NCBI GenBank assembly: GCA_018400515.1 | Contig: JAGYMR010000026.1 | Location: 1-19,952, forward strand | DNA length: 19,952 nucleotides | From: Tangfeifania sp. | GTDB lineage: Bacteria > Bacteroidota > Bacteroidia > Bacteroidales > Prolixibacteraceae | Direction of reading: 5' to 3' | Position numbers and translations under genes: made by a program | Shown: in pieces, positions 1 to 6,039 of the stretch | Layout of the letters: the number at the start of each line of letters is the position of its first letter | Numbering within the stretch: the stretch's first letter is position 1 | The notes under the pieces: model-generated | Told to the model about the DNA's origin: nothing | Databases searched by the model: none | The model's input: the letters and a program-made list of their open reading frames with translations, nothing else

Positions 1-1
1 C

Positions 2-226
2 CCCGATGAACTCCTGATGAGCAAATCAGAAGACAATCTTTTCCGGTATGAAAACCTGGAGATCCAGTATTCTGCCATGCGTGAGGTGGTTTATGAGGGG
101 CATGATCTGCCAGTGGCCATTTTCTGGGACAACACCAACGAACCCGGGCTCATGCCGGGTGAGTATGAAGTGGATATATTTGCGGATGGCCGTAATATTG
201 GAAACACCACCTTTACACTGCAATAA
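2..226 (+). CDS. C-terminal end of an unrecognised protein (5' partial)
   Basis: The frame is open from the first bases of the window to a TAA at 224-226, so the ATG at 17 is probably internal and the real start lies upstream of the window. The visible 74 residues include a stretch rich in acidic and aromatic residues and end in PGEYEVDIFADG...GNTTFTLQ. That ending looks like the last strands of a beta-sandwich: such endings are common in extracellular or scaffold proteins, where the PG-Y-V-I-A-G-G spacing alternates strand and turn. I do not recognise the family and assign no function. The gene converges on the aldo/keto reductase, with a hairpin terminator between them. Confidence that it is coding is fairly good because of the uninterrupted frame and normal composition. 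Confidence 0.6.
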   Translation, partial: PDELLMSKSEDNLFRYENLEIQYSAMREVVYEGHDLPVAIFWDNTNEPGLMPGEYEVDIFADGRNIGNTTFTLQ

Positions 227-241
227 GCACCCCTCCGGGAT

Positions 242-285
242 AAAAAAAAGAAGCCCGGAATCCGCATGAACTCCAGGGCTTTTAA
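242..285 (-). terminator. Rho-independent terminator between convergent genes, stronger for the minus strand
   Basis: AAGCCCGGA (251-259) pairs with TCCAGGGCTT (272-281) with one bulged A at 275, around a 12-base loop. On the minus strand the stem is followed by an eight-T run (complement of 242-249), which fits termination of the aldo/keto reductase message. On the plus strand only four T follow, so it may also end the upstream gene but less efficiently. The right arm lies inside a 23-base direct repeat of the reductase coding sequence. Confidence 0.7.
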
Positions 286-407
286 AACTGCATCCGCTTA
301 TGCATGCAGGAATAGCGGTTCCGTCTCTTTGGCCAGCGAGTGCAATTTTTGCGTCTCCTTATCCGTAACCGGACCAAAATCGTTCATGAACTCCAGGGCT
401 TTTAAAA
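265..407. repeat. Pair of exact 23-base direct repeats, 120 bases apart
   Basis: Bases 265-287 and 385-407 are identical (both start CATGAACTCC and end GGCTTTTAAAA). The second copy is inside the aldo/keto reductase gene and encodes the peptide LKALEFM on the minus strand. The first copy lies just past that gene's stop codon, in the same reading frame, and supplies one arm of the terminator hairpin. The flanking bases differ on both sides. Confidence 0.85.
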
Positions 408-1248
408 AGAGGGTGTTTTTCCCCGGAGGAACCGCAGCGGTAATGTTTTTGGACAAAGTGTACTTCAATGCCATTTTCATAATCGTTTCATCCAGGATGG
501 GCCGGTACCAAACATTCTTATAAATCTTCTTCTCCCCCTCTTTCAGACGGGTCAGGGCCATCGCTTTCAATGCCAGGATCCCCATTCCCCGTTTTTCCGC
601 TTCGGCGTAAACACGCGGACCAAAATTTCCGGCATTCCAGCAAACAAAATTCAGCGGAAACAGAATGGAGTCGAAATCAAAATTTTCCATCGCCAGCAAC
701 GCGGCATCCACCGAGTGGGCAGAAAAACCGATGTGATTAATCAATCCATCTTTTTTTGCTTTCACGATGGTCTCCATGGCTCCCCCCGGTGCAAAAACCT
801 GTTCCACCTCTTCGACCGAACTCAAAGCATGCAACTGATACAGATCGAAATGATCGGTTTCCAGTTTTCGCAATGAATCTTCCAGGTTCTTGCGGGCCCC
901 ATCAGCATCCCGCTCATGGGTTTTGCACGCAAGAAAACAATCTTTGCGATAAGGTTTCAGGGCCGGACCAAGCCGCTCTTCGGCATTGCCGTAAGTCGGT
1001 GCCACATCATAATAATTCACTCCCAGCTCGTAGGCTTTCGCCACCAACTCGTTGGCAAATGCCTGCGGGTTATCGTTTAACATGATTCCACCAAAACCAA
1101 TGATGGAAAGTTTTTCACCTGTTTTACCTAACACCCGCCGCGGAATATTATAACCGGGCGAAAAATGGGCACCAAAACTGCGAATGGCAGGAATGGTCAG
1201 TGCCAAACCGCCCAGGGCACTGTTCCGGATAAATTTTCTTCGTTTCAT
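298..1248 (-). CDS. Aldo/keto reductase with Tat signal
   Basis: NAD(P)H-dependent oxidoreductase of the aldo/keto reductase TIM-barrel superfamily, 316 residues, near the usual length. The N-terminus KRRKFIRNSALGGLALTIPA is a twin-arginine signal of the type common on Bacteroidota oxidoreductases, so the folded enzyme is expected in the periplasm. The catalytic tetrad can be placed at Asp81 and Tyr86 (YYDVAPTYGNAEERLG), Lys109 (ACKTHERD) and His140 (DLYQLHAL). The substrate cannot be told from sequence. The start at 1248 is the only ATG that keeps the whole Tat motif. The gene is monocistronic, with the dodecin terminator upstream and its own hairpin terminator downstream. I found no TAnnTTTG box in the 230 bases upstream. 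Confidence 0.9.
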   Translation of the reverse strand: MKRRKFIRNSALGGLALTIPAIRSFGAHFSPGYNIPRRVLGKTGEKLSIIGFGGIMLNDNPQAFANELVAKAYELGVNYYDVAPTYGNAEERLGPALKPYRKDCFLACKTHERDADGARKNLEDSLRKLETDHFDLYQLHALSSVEEVEQVFAPGGAMETIVKAKKDGLINHIGFSAHSVDAALLAMENFDFDSILFPLNFVCWNAGNFGPRVYAEAEKRGMGILALKAMALTRLKEGEKKIYKNVWYRPILDETIMKMALKYTLSKNITAAVPPGKNTLFLKALEFMNDFGPVTDKETQKLHSLAKETEPLFLHA

Positions 1249-1481
1249 TCGTATCTGTTTTAAAAATTTTCACAATCATTCACTGAGAAAAAGCCCGTTG
1301 AAAGAGATATTCCCTGCCTGTTTTTCCCTTTTTACCCCAATTTGCTGTAATAATAACATTTTCCCGGGAAATTTCACAAAAAGCAGGGCATGTTATCAAA
1401 AACCTGCAAGGCCGGGGTTCGTCTGATTCCCCTGCAAGCCCCGCCCTTCTCCTCCGGGGAAGAAACTGCCCGCCGGATGTC

Positions 1482-1512
1482 AAAAAAAGGTGTCCGGGGG
1501 AAGAACACCTTT
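1482..1512 (-). terminator. Rho-independent terminator of the dodecin gene
   Basis: AAAGGTGT (1486-1493) and ACACCTTT (1505-1512) form an 8-bp perfect stem with an 11-base loop. On the minus strand the stem runs directly into a T tract (complement of the A run at 1482-1488). It sits 26 bases past the dodecin stop codon. Confidence 0.8.
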
Positions 1513-1538
1513 CAAAACCCAAAAAAAGAATAATCCAA

Positions 1539-1754
1539 TCAGTGATGGTCCTGATATTTAAACGACACTTTCAGTTTAACCCGGTAAACCTCAATTTTCC
1601 CGTCATTCAGGTGCATATCCATTTGGCAAACTTCAGCAATTCGCAGGTCACGCAAAGATTCAGAAACACGGGTAATGGCATTCTGGGCTGCTTTTTCCCA
1701 TGATTCGGGGCTGCTGCCCACAACTTCGATGATTTTATAAACACTGTCAGGCAT
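1539..1754 (-). CDS. Dodecin family flavin-binding protein
   Basis: Small 71-residue protein of the dodecin family, which assembles into hollow dodecamers that bind and store or buffer flavins (riboflavin, FMN) in the cytoplasm. It has the family's beta-alpha-beta-beta pattern: an opening VYKIIEVVGSS strand, a helix with SWEKAAQNAI containing the Trp whose ring stacks on the flavin, and the closing DGKIEVYRVKLKVSFKY strands. The frame extends 35 residues further upstream, but that extension has no family match and the ATG at 1752-1754 gives the standard dodecin length, so I chose it. It is divergent from a nitroreductase, an FMN enzyme, and has its own terminator. Flavin binding is inferred from the family. 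Confidence 0.9.
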   Translation of the reverse strand: MPDSVYKIIEVVGSSPESWEKAAQNAITRVSESLRDLRIAEVCQMDMHLNDGKIEVYRVKLKVSFKYQDHH

Positions 1755-1894
1755 AATAATAAATTTTAAGTTTTGAATAATGTTTCTCTTGCCCGTTTCT
1801 ACGATACTTTTCCGGTTTGGTTTTAAATGGGGAAACAAAAATTGAATGAGGCCAGGCACATGAACAAAATAAATTACCTTCGCGCAAAAAACGT

Positions 1895-2443
1895 ATGGAT
1901 TTTAACGAATTAATACACCAGCGGCAAAGTGTCCGGAAATACTCGAATCAACCGGTTGAAAAAGAGAAGATCACCAAACTGATTGAAGCGGTCCAACTGG
2001 CTCCCTCTGCCAGTAATTCGCAACCATGGAAACTGATCATTGTAGATGATCCCGCACTGAAAGACCGGGTCGCCAAAGCCACCTTCAGTAAAGCCATTGC
2101 ATTCAACAAATTCGCCGTTCAGGCACCGGTAATTGCCGTTTTGGTCATAGAAAATGCCCGCCTGATCACCCGGATCGGAGGGAGCATCAAAAACCAGGAG
2201 TATCCCCAATACGATATTGGAATTGCTGCCGGACATTTCTGCCTGCAGGCCGCAGACCTGGGATTGGGGACTTGCATGATCGGCTGGTTCAACGAAAAAA
2301 AGATCCGGCAACTTTTAAACATTCCGAAAAAAAGAAAAATCGGACTGGTCATAACCCTCGGTTATCCGCCTGAGGACTACCAAATACGGACCAAAATCCG
2401 AAAACCGGCTGAAGAGGTGTCGCGGTTTAACTCCTACCGGTGA
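1895..2443 (+). CDS. Nitroreductase family protein
   Basis: FMN-dependent NAD(P)H oxidoreductase of the nitroreductase superfamily, 182 residues, a normal single-domain length. Visible motifs are the FMN-phosphate-binding RQSVRKY at residues 10-16, APSASNSQPW at 37-45, and DLGLGTCMIGWF at 121-132, all in the usual order. Family members reduce nitro groups, quinones or enones, or act on specialised substrates; the substrate here is unknown. The start is the first ATG of the frame, after an A-rich leader. It diverges from dodecin across 140 bases and converges on the SPOR gene with a 10-base gap and no obvious terminator. A weak -7-like TACCTTCG lies at 1875-1882 without a -33 partner. Confidence 0.9.
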   Translation: MDFNELIHQRQSVRKYSNQPVEKEKITKLIEAVQLAPSASNSQPWKLIIVDDPALKDRVAKATFSKAIAFNKFAVQAPVIAVLVIENARLITRIGGSIKNQEYPQYDIGIAAGHFCLQAADLGLGTCMIGWFNEKKIRQLLNIPKKRKIGLVITLGYPPEDYQIRTKIRKPAEEVSRFNSYR

Positions 2444-2453
2444 AGCGGGGGAA

Positions 2454-3515
2454 TTATTTTACCTGATAAACCCAAACGCCGGACGCCGGATTTTTCTCCA
2501 GAAAATCATACTGGGCATCAAAAGCAGCTTGCTCGTTTGAAAATACATCAATCCCCACGATGTAAAAGCTCCCCCGTTTCCCCAGGTGAAAAGCATTGTA
2601 ACCATCTTTTTTCAGCTGTTCCAGGTGTTTCTTTGCATTTTCCTTCTCCTGGAAACTTCCGCTGACAAGGTAATATTTCGTAGTATCCGGCTTCAGGTAA
2701 TTTTCCTGATCCACGAGCTCCACCGAATCAACCGGTGTTTTTGTTACTGTATCCGCTGGTGGTTGCGCGACAGAATCCTTTTTTACCGAATCCGCGGGTA
2801 CAGGAATTATCTCCTCTGCACGGAAGCTGTCAGCCGGGGGGATGGTTGTAATATTTTCAGGCTTCTCCGTTGGAGAAAACTTTTCTTTTTTCAAAAAATA
2901 AATACCAGCACCTATAATGGGAAGAAAAAGTAACAAAAACCAAAGCCAACCGCGGCTTTTCTTTTCGGCAGGTCCGTCTCCACCGGTAAAAACAGTCTCA
3001 GAACCGGAAACGGAGGGAGCGGGTTCATCCTCGGCCTTCCCCTTTTCATGATTTTCTGGCTCCATCTCCTCCTCCCGCTCAGGGATGGTTTCTCCTTCAG
3101 GTTCTTCTTTCAGGGAGGTAGCTTCCAGTCCGAAAGCATCGGGCAATAAATTTTCGCCTTCTGAAGGTTCAAACTGAATCTGCCGGCGGGCATCATAAAA
3201 AAGGGTCCCTACATTTGCAAAAGTGACCTTTTCTCCCTTATCGAGGGCAAAAAGGATATTTTCCCTTTCATTTTCCAGTTTATCAAACGCTTCTGCTGTT
3301 GATATGCCCTCATTGGAAGCCACATATTCCACCAGCAATCCATCATTCGTTTTGATTGACGAATTAAACGAAACCGCTTTCGATGGCGGCATGATCTCCT
3401 CAGAGGCTTCATCGAACTGCGCGGGCTTATAAGCAGACACCAAAGCCCCCAGACCGGGAATAATAACCGTATCATATTCCCTGAGCAGCTGGTAGATGTA
3501 TTTTTCCAAATTCAT
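2454..3515 (-). CDS. HU-CCDC81 and SPOR domain membrane protein
   Basis: 353-residue protein typical of Bacteroidota. Residues 1-120 resemble the paired HU-type domains also found in eukaryotic CCDC81 (YIYQLLREYDTVIIPGLGALV, then FDKLENERENILFAL and VTFANVGTLFYD). An acidic linker follows (about 135-185), then one membrane helix at 189-208 (WLWFLLLFLPIIGAGIYFL). A Pro-rich periplasmic linker carries four P-x-D-[ST]-x repeats at 227-264, and a C-terminal SPOR domain (280-352) is of the kind that binds denuded peptidoglycan glycan strands at division sites. The inferred role is linking a cytoplasmic HU-like module to the septal wall; this is not proven for the family. The start ATG at 3515 has a -7-like TACTTTTA about 20 bases upstream. 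Divergent from galE. Confidence 0.9.
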   Translation of the reverse strand: MNLEKYIYQLLREYDTVIIPGLGALVSAYKPAQFDEASEEIMPPSKAVSFNSSIKTNDGLLVEYVASNEGISTAEAFDKLENERENILFALDKGEKVTFANVGTLFYDARRQIQFEPSEGENLLPDAFGLEATSLKEEPEGETIPEREEEMEPENHEKGKAEDEPAPSVSGSETVFTGGDGPAEKKSRGWLWFLLLFLPIIGAGIYFLKKEKFSPTEKPENITTIPPADSFRAEEIIPVPADSVKKDSVAQPPADTVTKTPVDSVELVDQENYLKPDTTKYYLVSGSFQEKENAKKHLEQLKKDGYNAFHLGKRGSFYIVGIDVFSNEQAAFDAQYDFLEKNPASGVWVYQVK

Positions 3516-3536
3516 ATATGCTGATTTTTTAATTTG

Positions 3537-3638
3537 TAAAAGTAAAAAAACATCCGTTGAAGCGGAGGAGAACTTTCATTAAAAATTGACAAAGGATGCC
3601 GCAAAAAAAATCACAAGCGTCAAAAATTTTTACTTTTA
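3537..3638. promoter_or_regulatory. Divergent spacer with matching -7-like boxes for the SPOR gene and galE
   Basis: The minus strand reads TACTTTTAC at 3544-3536 and the plus strand reads TACTTTTAC at 3631-3639. Each is one base off the Bacteroidota -7 consensus TAnnTTTG and each lies 15-25 bases before the facing start codon. No clear TTTG -33 box is found at 19-21 bases from either, so this is tentative. Confidence 0.35.
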
Positions 3639-3653
3639 CAAAAATTTTTGGCA

Positions 3654-4682
3654 ATGGGAAAAAAAATTCTTGTTACAGGGGGAACCGGCTATATTGGATC
3701 ACATACCGTAGTTGAATTACAGGAATCAGGTTACGAGGTAATTGTAATTGACAACCTTTCGAACTCCGGCATTGAAGTGCTGGACAACATTGAAAAGATA
3801 ACCGGGAAAAAGCCGGAATTTGAAAATTTCGATCTGGCAGAACGCGACAAGACCTTAGCTTTTTTTCGCCGGAACACGGATGTCGGGGCCATCATTCACT
3901 TTGCAGCGTCCAAAGCAGTGGGTGAATCGGTTGAAAAACCCCTGCATTATTACCGTAACAACCTGGTTTCGCTCATGAATCTATTGGAATGTCAATTGAA
4001 ATTTAGCATCCCCAACATCGTTTTTTCATCCTCTTGTACGGTTTACGGACAACCGGAACAACTGCCCGTAACAGAAAAAACCCCCCGCCAGGATGCGGAA
4101 TCGCCCTATGGAAACACCAAGCGGATAAGCGAAGACATTTTAAACGATACGGCCGCGGTCCATCCGGATCTTCAGGTAATTGCCCTGCGGTACTTTAACC
4201 CCATCGGTGCACACCCTTCGGCATGGATCGGAGAGCTTCCCCGGGGGGTGCCCCAAAACCTGGTTCCTTTTATTACTCAAACCGCGGCGGGCATCCGCAA
4301 AGAACTTAAAGTATTCGGCGATGACTACAACACCCCGGATGGATCGGCCATCCGTGATTATATCAATGTCGTCGATCTGGCCCGGGCCCACGTAACCGCC
4401 ATTCAACGGCTGCTTCAAAAAAGAAACAACGCCAATTATGAAGTCTTCAATCTGGGAACCGGCAAGGGATTGTCTGTTCTTGAGATTGTAAATAGTTTTC
4501 AAAAAGCAACCGGCATAAAACTCAACTACCGGATTGTGGACCGACGCCCGGGAGATGTCGAAAAAATCTGGGCCGATACCACGTATGCCAATGAAACACT
4601 CGGATGGAAAGCCCGGAAAAGCCTTGAAGAAACATTGCTTTCGGCCTGGAACTGGGAAAAACATGTGCGGGGAATCCCGTAA
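3654..4682 (+). CDS. galE: UDP-glucose 4-epimerase GalE
   Basis: Interconverts UDP-glucose and UDP-galactose in the cytoplasm, supplying galactose to surface glycans and the Leloir pathway. It is an extended short-chain dehydrogenase of 342 residues, the normal length. The NAD-binding glycine motif GGTGYIGSH lies at residues 9-17, the DNLSNS motif after the second strand at 33-38, the Ser/Thr of FSSSCTVYG at 124-132, and the catalytic Tyr152-Lys156 pair in PYGNTK. The ATG at 3654 is preferred over an in-frame TTG two codons earlier. It is followed by rfbB, but 252 bases and a separate promoter lie between them, so they need not form one operon. Specificity for N-acetylated sugars cannot be excluded. 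Confidence 0.93.
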   Translation: MGKKILVTGGTGYIGSHTVVELQESGYEVIVIDNLSNSGIEVLDNIEKITGKKPEFENFDLAERDKTLAFFRRNTDVGAIIHFAASKAVGESVEKPLHYYRNNLVSLMNLLECQLKFSIPNIVFSSSCTVYGQPEQLPVTEKTPRQDAESPYGNTKRISEDILNDTAAVHPDLQVIALRYFNPIGAHPSAWIGELPRGVPQNLVPFITQTAAGIRKELKVFGDDYNTPDGSAIRDYINVVDLARAHVTAIQRLLQKRNNANYEVFNLGTGKGLSVLEIVNSFQKATGIKLNYRIVDRRPGDVEKIWADTTYANETLGWKARKSLEETLLSAWNWEKHVRGIP

Positions 4683-4725
4683 TTATTCCGGAAAATGGAT
4701 AAAACCCCCTGCGCATTTCATGGGC

Positions 4726-4759
4726 CTTGTAAACTAAAGATGCCATTTATTTATTTTTG
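4726..4759 (+). promoter_or_regulatory. Candidate rfbB promoter
   Basis: TATTTTTG at 4752-4759 matches the Bacteroidota -7 consensus TAnnTTTG exactly. A -33-like CTTG at 4726-4729 is 22 bases upstream, one more than the usual 19-21 spacing. A start near 4765 would give rfbB a leader of about 170 bases carrying both hairpins described below. Confidence 0.5.
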
Positions 4760-4794
4760 ATTGAATTACAAATGTTTAATTTAATTTTATTCGA

Positions 4795-4859
4795 ATGAAA
4801 CGAGCATGAACTTTTTTAAACAAAAATTTCACAAAAAAGAATGTTTAAAAAAGTTCATG
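4795..4859 (+). promoter_or_regulatory. Structured leader element upstream of rfbB, copy 1 of a shared element
   Basis: A 14-base block ATGAAACGAGCATG (4795-4808) runs into an 18-bp perfect inverted repeat: 4805-4822 (CATGAACTTTTTTAAACA) pairs with 4842-4859, with a 19-base loop containing TTTCACA. The same block, loop motif and closing CATG-GAG recur upstream of rfaE2 at 15296-15350. The position between promoter and start codon suggests it acts as RNA, but a DNA-level repeat cannot be excluded. Confidence 0.55.
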
Positions 4860-4860
4860 A

Positions 4861-4895
4861 GAGAACGGAGTGATTACATCTGTTCTCAAATTTTT
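4861..4895 (+). terminator. Second hairpin in the rfbB leader with a following T run, possible attenuator
   Basis: GAGAACGGA (4861-4869) pairs with TCTGTTCTC (4879-4887), 9 bp with one G-T wobble and a 9-base loop. It is followed by AAATTTTT. It abuts the 18-bp hairpin directly and lies 40 bases before the rfbB start. The shape suits a weak intrinsic terminator inside a leader, but the A spacer before the T run makes efficiency uncertain. Confidence 0.35.
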
Positions 4896-4934
4896 AATTA
4901 ATTTATTTTCAAATAATTATAAAATTTTAAACAG

Positions 4935-5984
4935 ATGAAAACGATTCTCATTACCGGAGGCGCCGGCTTCATCGGTTCCCATGTTGTCCGTTTTTTTGTA
5001 AATAAATACCCCGAATACAACATCATCAACCTCGACAAGCTGACCTATGCGGGGAACCTGGCCAATCTGAAAGACATTGAGAACGCACCCAACTATGAGT
5101 TCATAAAGGGAGATATTACCGACGGAAAATGGATTCTCCGGTTGTTTGAGAAAAAAAAATTTGACGGAGTAATCCATCTGGCCGCCGAGTCCCACGTAGA
5201 CCGTTCTATTGCCAACCCCACAGAATTCGTATTTACCAATGTCATTGGCACGGTCAATCTGCTGAATGCCGCAAAACACATCTGGCAAGAATGGGAGGGA
5301 AAACTGTTTTACCACATTTCAACCGACGAGGTATACGGGTCGCTGGGGCCCGAAGGGATGTTCACAGAAAACACCTGCTACGATCCGCACAGTCCCTATT
5401 CCGCCTCAAAAGCCAGTTCAGACCATTTTGTCAGGGCGTACCACGACACCTTTGGATTGCCCGTCGTAATATCCAACTGCTCCAATAACTATGGCTCTTT
5501 CCAGTTTCCTGAGAAACTGATTCCACTTTTCATTAACAACATAAAGAACCGCCGGGCGCTGCCCGTTTACGGAAAGGGGGAAAATGTACGCGACTGGCTT
5601 TGGGTCGTCGATCATGCCCGAGCCATTGATGTGATTTTCCACCAGGGAGAAATTGGAGAAACTTATAATATCGGAGGATTCAATGAATGGAAGAACATCG
5701 ACCTTATCCGGGTGATCTGCCGGGTAATGGATGAAAAACTGGGGCGCCGGCCAGGAGAATCGGAAAAACTGATCACTTTTGTAAAAGACCGGGCGGGACA
5801 TGATCTGCGTTACGCCATTGATGCCTCAAAAATAAAAAACGAGCTGGGATGGGAACCATCCGTTCAATTCGAGGAGGGTATCCGCAAAACTGTTGACTGG
5901 TACCTTGCCAACGAAGCATGGATGAAAAATGTTACTTCGGGCGATTACCAGAAATATTACCGGCAGCAATACGGGCAAAGGTGA
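4935..5984 (+). CDS. rfbB: dTDP-glucose 4,6-dehydratase RfbB
   Basis: Converts dTDP-glucose to dTDP-4-keto-6-deoxyglucose, the committed intermediate for dTDP-L-rhamnose and other 6-deoxy sugars of O-antigen and capsule. 349 residues, full length. It shows the NAD motif GGAGFIGSH (8-16), the LDKLTYAGN motif that distinguishes this family (33-41), the catalytic Thr130-Asp131-Glu132 in STDEVYG, and Tyr155-Lys159 in SPYSASKASSDH. The first ATG of the frame is used. The other rhamnose genes rfbA, rfbC and rfbD are not adjacent, so the gene stands alone here. Upstream lies a promoter and a two-hairpin leader; downstream it converges on the mannosidase with a 55-base spacer. Confidence 0.94.
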   Translation: MKTILITGGAGFIGSHVVRFFVNKYPEYNIINLDKLTYAGNLANLKDIENAPNYEFIKGDITDGKWILRLFEKKKFDGVIHLAAESHVDRSIANPTEFVFTNVIGTVNLLNAAKHIWQEWEGKLFYHISTDEVYGSLGPEGMFTENTCYDPHSPYSASKASSDHFVRAYHDTFGLPVVISNCSNNYGSFQFPEKLIPLFINNIKNRRALPVYGKGENVRDWLWVVDHARAIDVIFHQGEIGETYNIGGFNEWKNIDLIRVICRVMDEKLGRRPGESEKLITFVKDRAGHDLRYAIDASKIKNELGWEPSVQFEEGIRKTVDWYLANEAWMKNVTSGDYQKYYRQQYGQR

Positions 5985-6039
5985 TGAAAAAAAACATCCG
6001 GCACCAGAATTTCCGGTAACAATGGAAAAAAATAGCGCA

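Noticed and set aside
1403..1440. GGTTCG-like stretch with CCTGCAAG repeats that could suggest a tRNA T-arm
   Set aside because: The loop between GGGG and CCCC is 11 bases rather than 7, and no acceptor, D or anticodon arms can be drawn.
1280..1522. 80-codon minus-strand open frame between the reductase and dodecin
   Set aside because: It overlaps the dodecin terminator, has an Arg/Cys/Pro-rich composition with no domain pattern, and no ribosome-binding or promoter signal.
5985..6039. CCGG/CCGG pairing in the rfbB-mannosidase convergent spacer as a terminator
   Set aside because: Only four base pairs with no T run on either strand.
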